DNA from: Actinoplanes liguriensis
GTDB taxonomy: Bacteria > Actinomycetota > Actinomycetes > Mycobacteriales > Micromonosporaceae
Direction: 5' to 3'
NCBI GenBank assembly: GCA_000715855.1
Contig: KL571359.1
Coordinates: 28,716-34,726, forward strand
DNA length: 6,011 nt
Shown: piece after piece, positions 5,241-6,011 of the stretch
How the letters are laid out: the number at the start of each line of letters is the position of its first letter
How positions within the stretch are numbered: the first letter of the stretch is position 1
Position numbers and translations under genes: made by a program
Notes under the pieces: model-generated
What the model was told of the DNA's origin: nothing
Database searches by the model: none
Seen by the model: only the letters and a program-made list of their open reading frames with translations

Positions 5241-5839
5241 CGACCGTTCTTGATCAGGTTGTGGAGGCGCGGGCGCCGTGGTCTGCTGTCGTCCGCGCGG
5301 GGCAGACCCTGACCATCGTCGACCTCAAAGGCAACCAGGCCGTCGACTGCCTGATCTACAACGCGGAGGACACCGCCGAGCGCTACTCCGCGCCGGACAC
5401 CATCGCCGCGCAGGGCAACATCTTCCTGACCACGGGCAGCGTGCTGCGCTCCAGCGAAGGCCGGCCACTGATGACCGTCGTCGCGGACGAGGTCGGACGG
5501 CACGACACGGTCGGCGGGGCGTGCAGCCGGGAGTCGAACACGCTGCGCTACGGGCACCACACCAAGCACCAGCACGCCTGCGTGGAGAACTTCCTGATCG
5601 AGGGCAGCCGGTGGGGCCTGGGCAAACGCGACCTGGTCAGCAACATCAACTGGTACATGAACGTGCCGGTCGACCCGGACGGCAGCCTCGGCATCGTCGA
5701 CGGCATCTCCGGGGCGGGCCTGACGGTGTCGCTGCGCGCGGAGATGGACGTGCTGGTCCTGGTCTCGAACTGCCCGCAGATCAACAACCCGTGCAACGGC
5801 TTCGACCCCACCCCGGTCCGCATGGTCATCACCACCTGA
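5237..5839 (+). CDS. cgdB: Carboxyguanidine deiminase subunit (UAAP2 type, DUF1989; formerly urea carboxylase-associated)
   Basis: 200 residues, the usual UAAP2 length. ATG 5237 overlaps the preceding TGA, and GGGGGA (5227-5232) provides the ribosome site. DUF1989 landmarks: IVDLKGNQAVDCLIYNAED (27-45), ERYSAPDTIAAQGNIFL (48-64), GRHDTVGGACSRESNTLRYG (87-106), HACVENFL (113-120), WGLGKRDLVSNINWYMNVPV (126-145), VSLRAEMDVLVLVSNCPQ (164-181), NNPCNGFDPTPVRM (183-196). His89, Cys96 and Cys115 are intact and are the likely metal ligands, judged from their conservation in the family. It pairs with the upstream gene product as carboxyguanidine deiminase, which converts carboxyguanidine made by guanidine carboxylase into allophanate for allophanate hydrolase. 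Older annotation calls it urea carboxylase-associated protein 1 or urea amidolyase-associated protein UAAP2. The carboxylase gene that often follows closely is not seen before the window ends. Confidence 0.92.
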   Translation: MTTVLDQVVEARAPWSAVVRAGQTLTIVDLKGNQAVDCLIYNAEDTAERYSAPDTIAAQGNIFLTTGSVLRSSEGRPLMTVVADEVGRHDTVGGACSRESNTLRYGHHTKHQHACVENFLIEGSRWGLGKRDLVSNINWYMNVPVDPDGSLGIVDGISGAGLTVSLRAEMDVLVLVSNCPQINNPCNGFDPTPVRMVITT

Positions 5840-5843
5840 CCAC

Positions 5844-6003
5844 CCGCCCGCTCGCGGGGCCGGCCGCGTCCCGGTCCCCGGTCGCGGGGCCGCTGCCACT
5901 TCCAGCCGCGTCCCGGTCCCGGCGGTCCGCCCGCTCGCAGGTTCGCTGCCACCTCCGGCGGCGTCCCGGCTCGGATGGTCGTCACGGTCCGCCGCCCGCT
6001 CGC
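5844..6003. repeat. Degenerate GC-rich short repeats at the window end
   Basis: Several words recur at irregular spacing. CCGCCCGCTCGC occurs at 5844-5855, 5927-5938 and 5992-6003. TCGCGGGGCC occurs at 5852-5861 and 5882-5891. GCCGCGTCCCGGTCCC occurs at 5863-5878 and 5905-5920 (42 bp apart), with a shorter copy GCGTCCCGG at 5961-5969. CGCTGCCAC(T/C)TCC occurs at 5891-5903 and 5944-5956 (53 bp apart). The pattern is an imperfect tandem array with indels, continuing to the end of the window. No gene with a credible start and codon bias lies in it. Confidence 0.65.
5855..5880 (+). terminator. Hairpin after the permease-cgdAB operon, possible terminator
   Basis: CGGGGCCGG (5855-5863) pairs with CCGG (5871-5874) and CCCCG (5876-5880). 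This gives 9 G-C pairs with a single bulged T (5875) and a 7-nt loop, starting 15 bp after the cgdB stop. There is no U-tract. It also lies inside the repeat region, so the pairing may partly reflect repeat composition. If it terminates, the operon ends with cgdB. Confidence 0.45.
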
Positions 6004-6011
6004 GAGGTCGT

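Noticed and set aside
5548..5985. Minus-strand open frame starting in the terminal repeats and running into cgdB
   Set aside because: Its N-terminal part is Gly/Pro/Arg repeat translation and the rest is antisense to a strongly conserved DUF1989 gene.

Overview
This is a GC-rich (clearly above 65% by eye) bacterial window with strong G/C third-position bias, one GTG start and purine-rich Shine-Dalgarno sites. It looks like a high-GC actinobacterium. The protein flavour suggests the Micromonosporaceae (Actinoplanes-like), but that is a guess. The first 15 bases are not genomic: they match the inner end of the Tn5/Nextera transposon mosaic end. The window therefore probably begins at a contig edge with untrimmed library adapter, and its 3' end runs into degenerate GC-rich repeats where an assembly could plausibly break.

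Layout. Bases 16-1077 (-) hold an AI-2E family (PerM-type) membrane protein cut at its C-terminus by the adapter. Divergent from it is an unrecognised four-helix membrane protein (1158-1799, +), then a small soluble all-beta-looking protein (1876-2205, +). A strong hairpin (2215-2245) separates that gene from a convergent TetR-family repressor (2247-2828, -). A 160-bp regulatory region (2829-2988) divides the repressor from a divergent three-gene operon: an APC-superfamily permease (2989-4446) and two DUF1989 paralogues (4443-5240 and 5237-5839), all joined by ATGA stop/start overlaps. Bases 5840-6011 hold a hairpin and imperfect repeats, with no credible gene.

Function. The two DUF1989 proteins were long named urea carboxylase/urea amidolyase-associated proteins (UAAP1/UAAP2). 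Work published around 2020 showed such pairs to be the subunits of carboxyguanidine deiminase (CgdAB). CgdAB acts between guanidine carboxylase and allophanate hydrolase when guanidine is used as a nitrogen source. The permease is the likely importer of guanidine or a related compound. Guanidine carboxylase and allophanate hydrolase are not in the window.

Regulation. The repressor/permease intergenic region carries no recognisable guanidine riboswitch. Instead it shows a run of five GlnR-like half-sites in helical phase (2878-2925), followed by a perfect 16-bp-overall inverted repeat (2950-2965) that is a good candidate TetR operator just upstream of the permease ribosome binding site. The inferred logic is nitrogen-starvation activation through GlnR combined with substrate-responsive repression through the neighbouring TetR protein.
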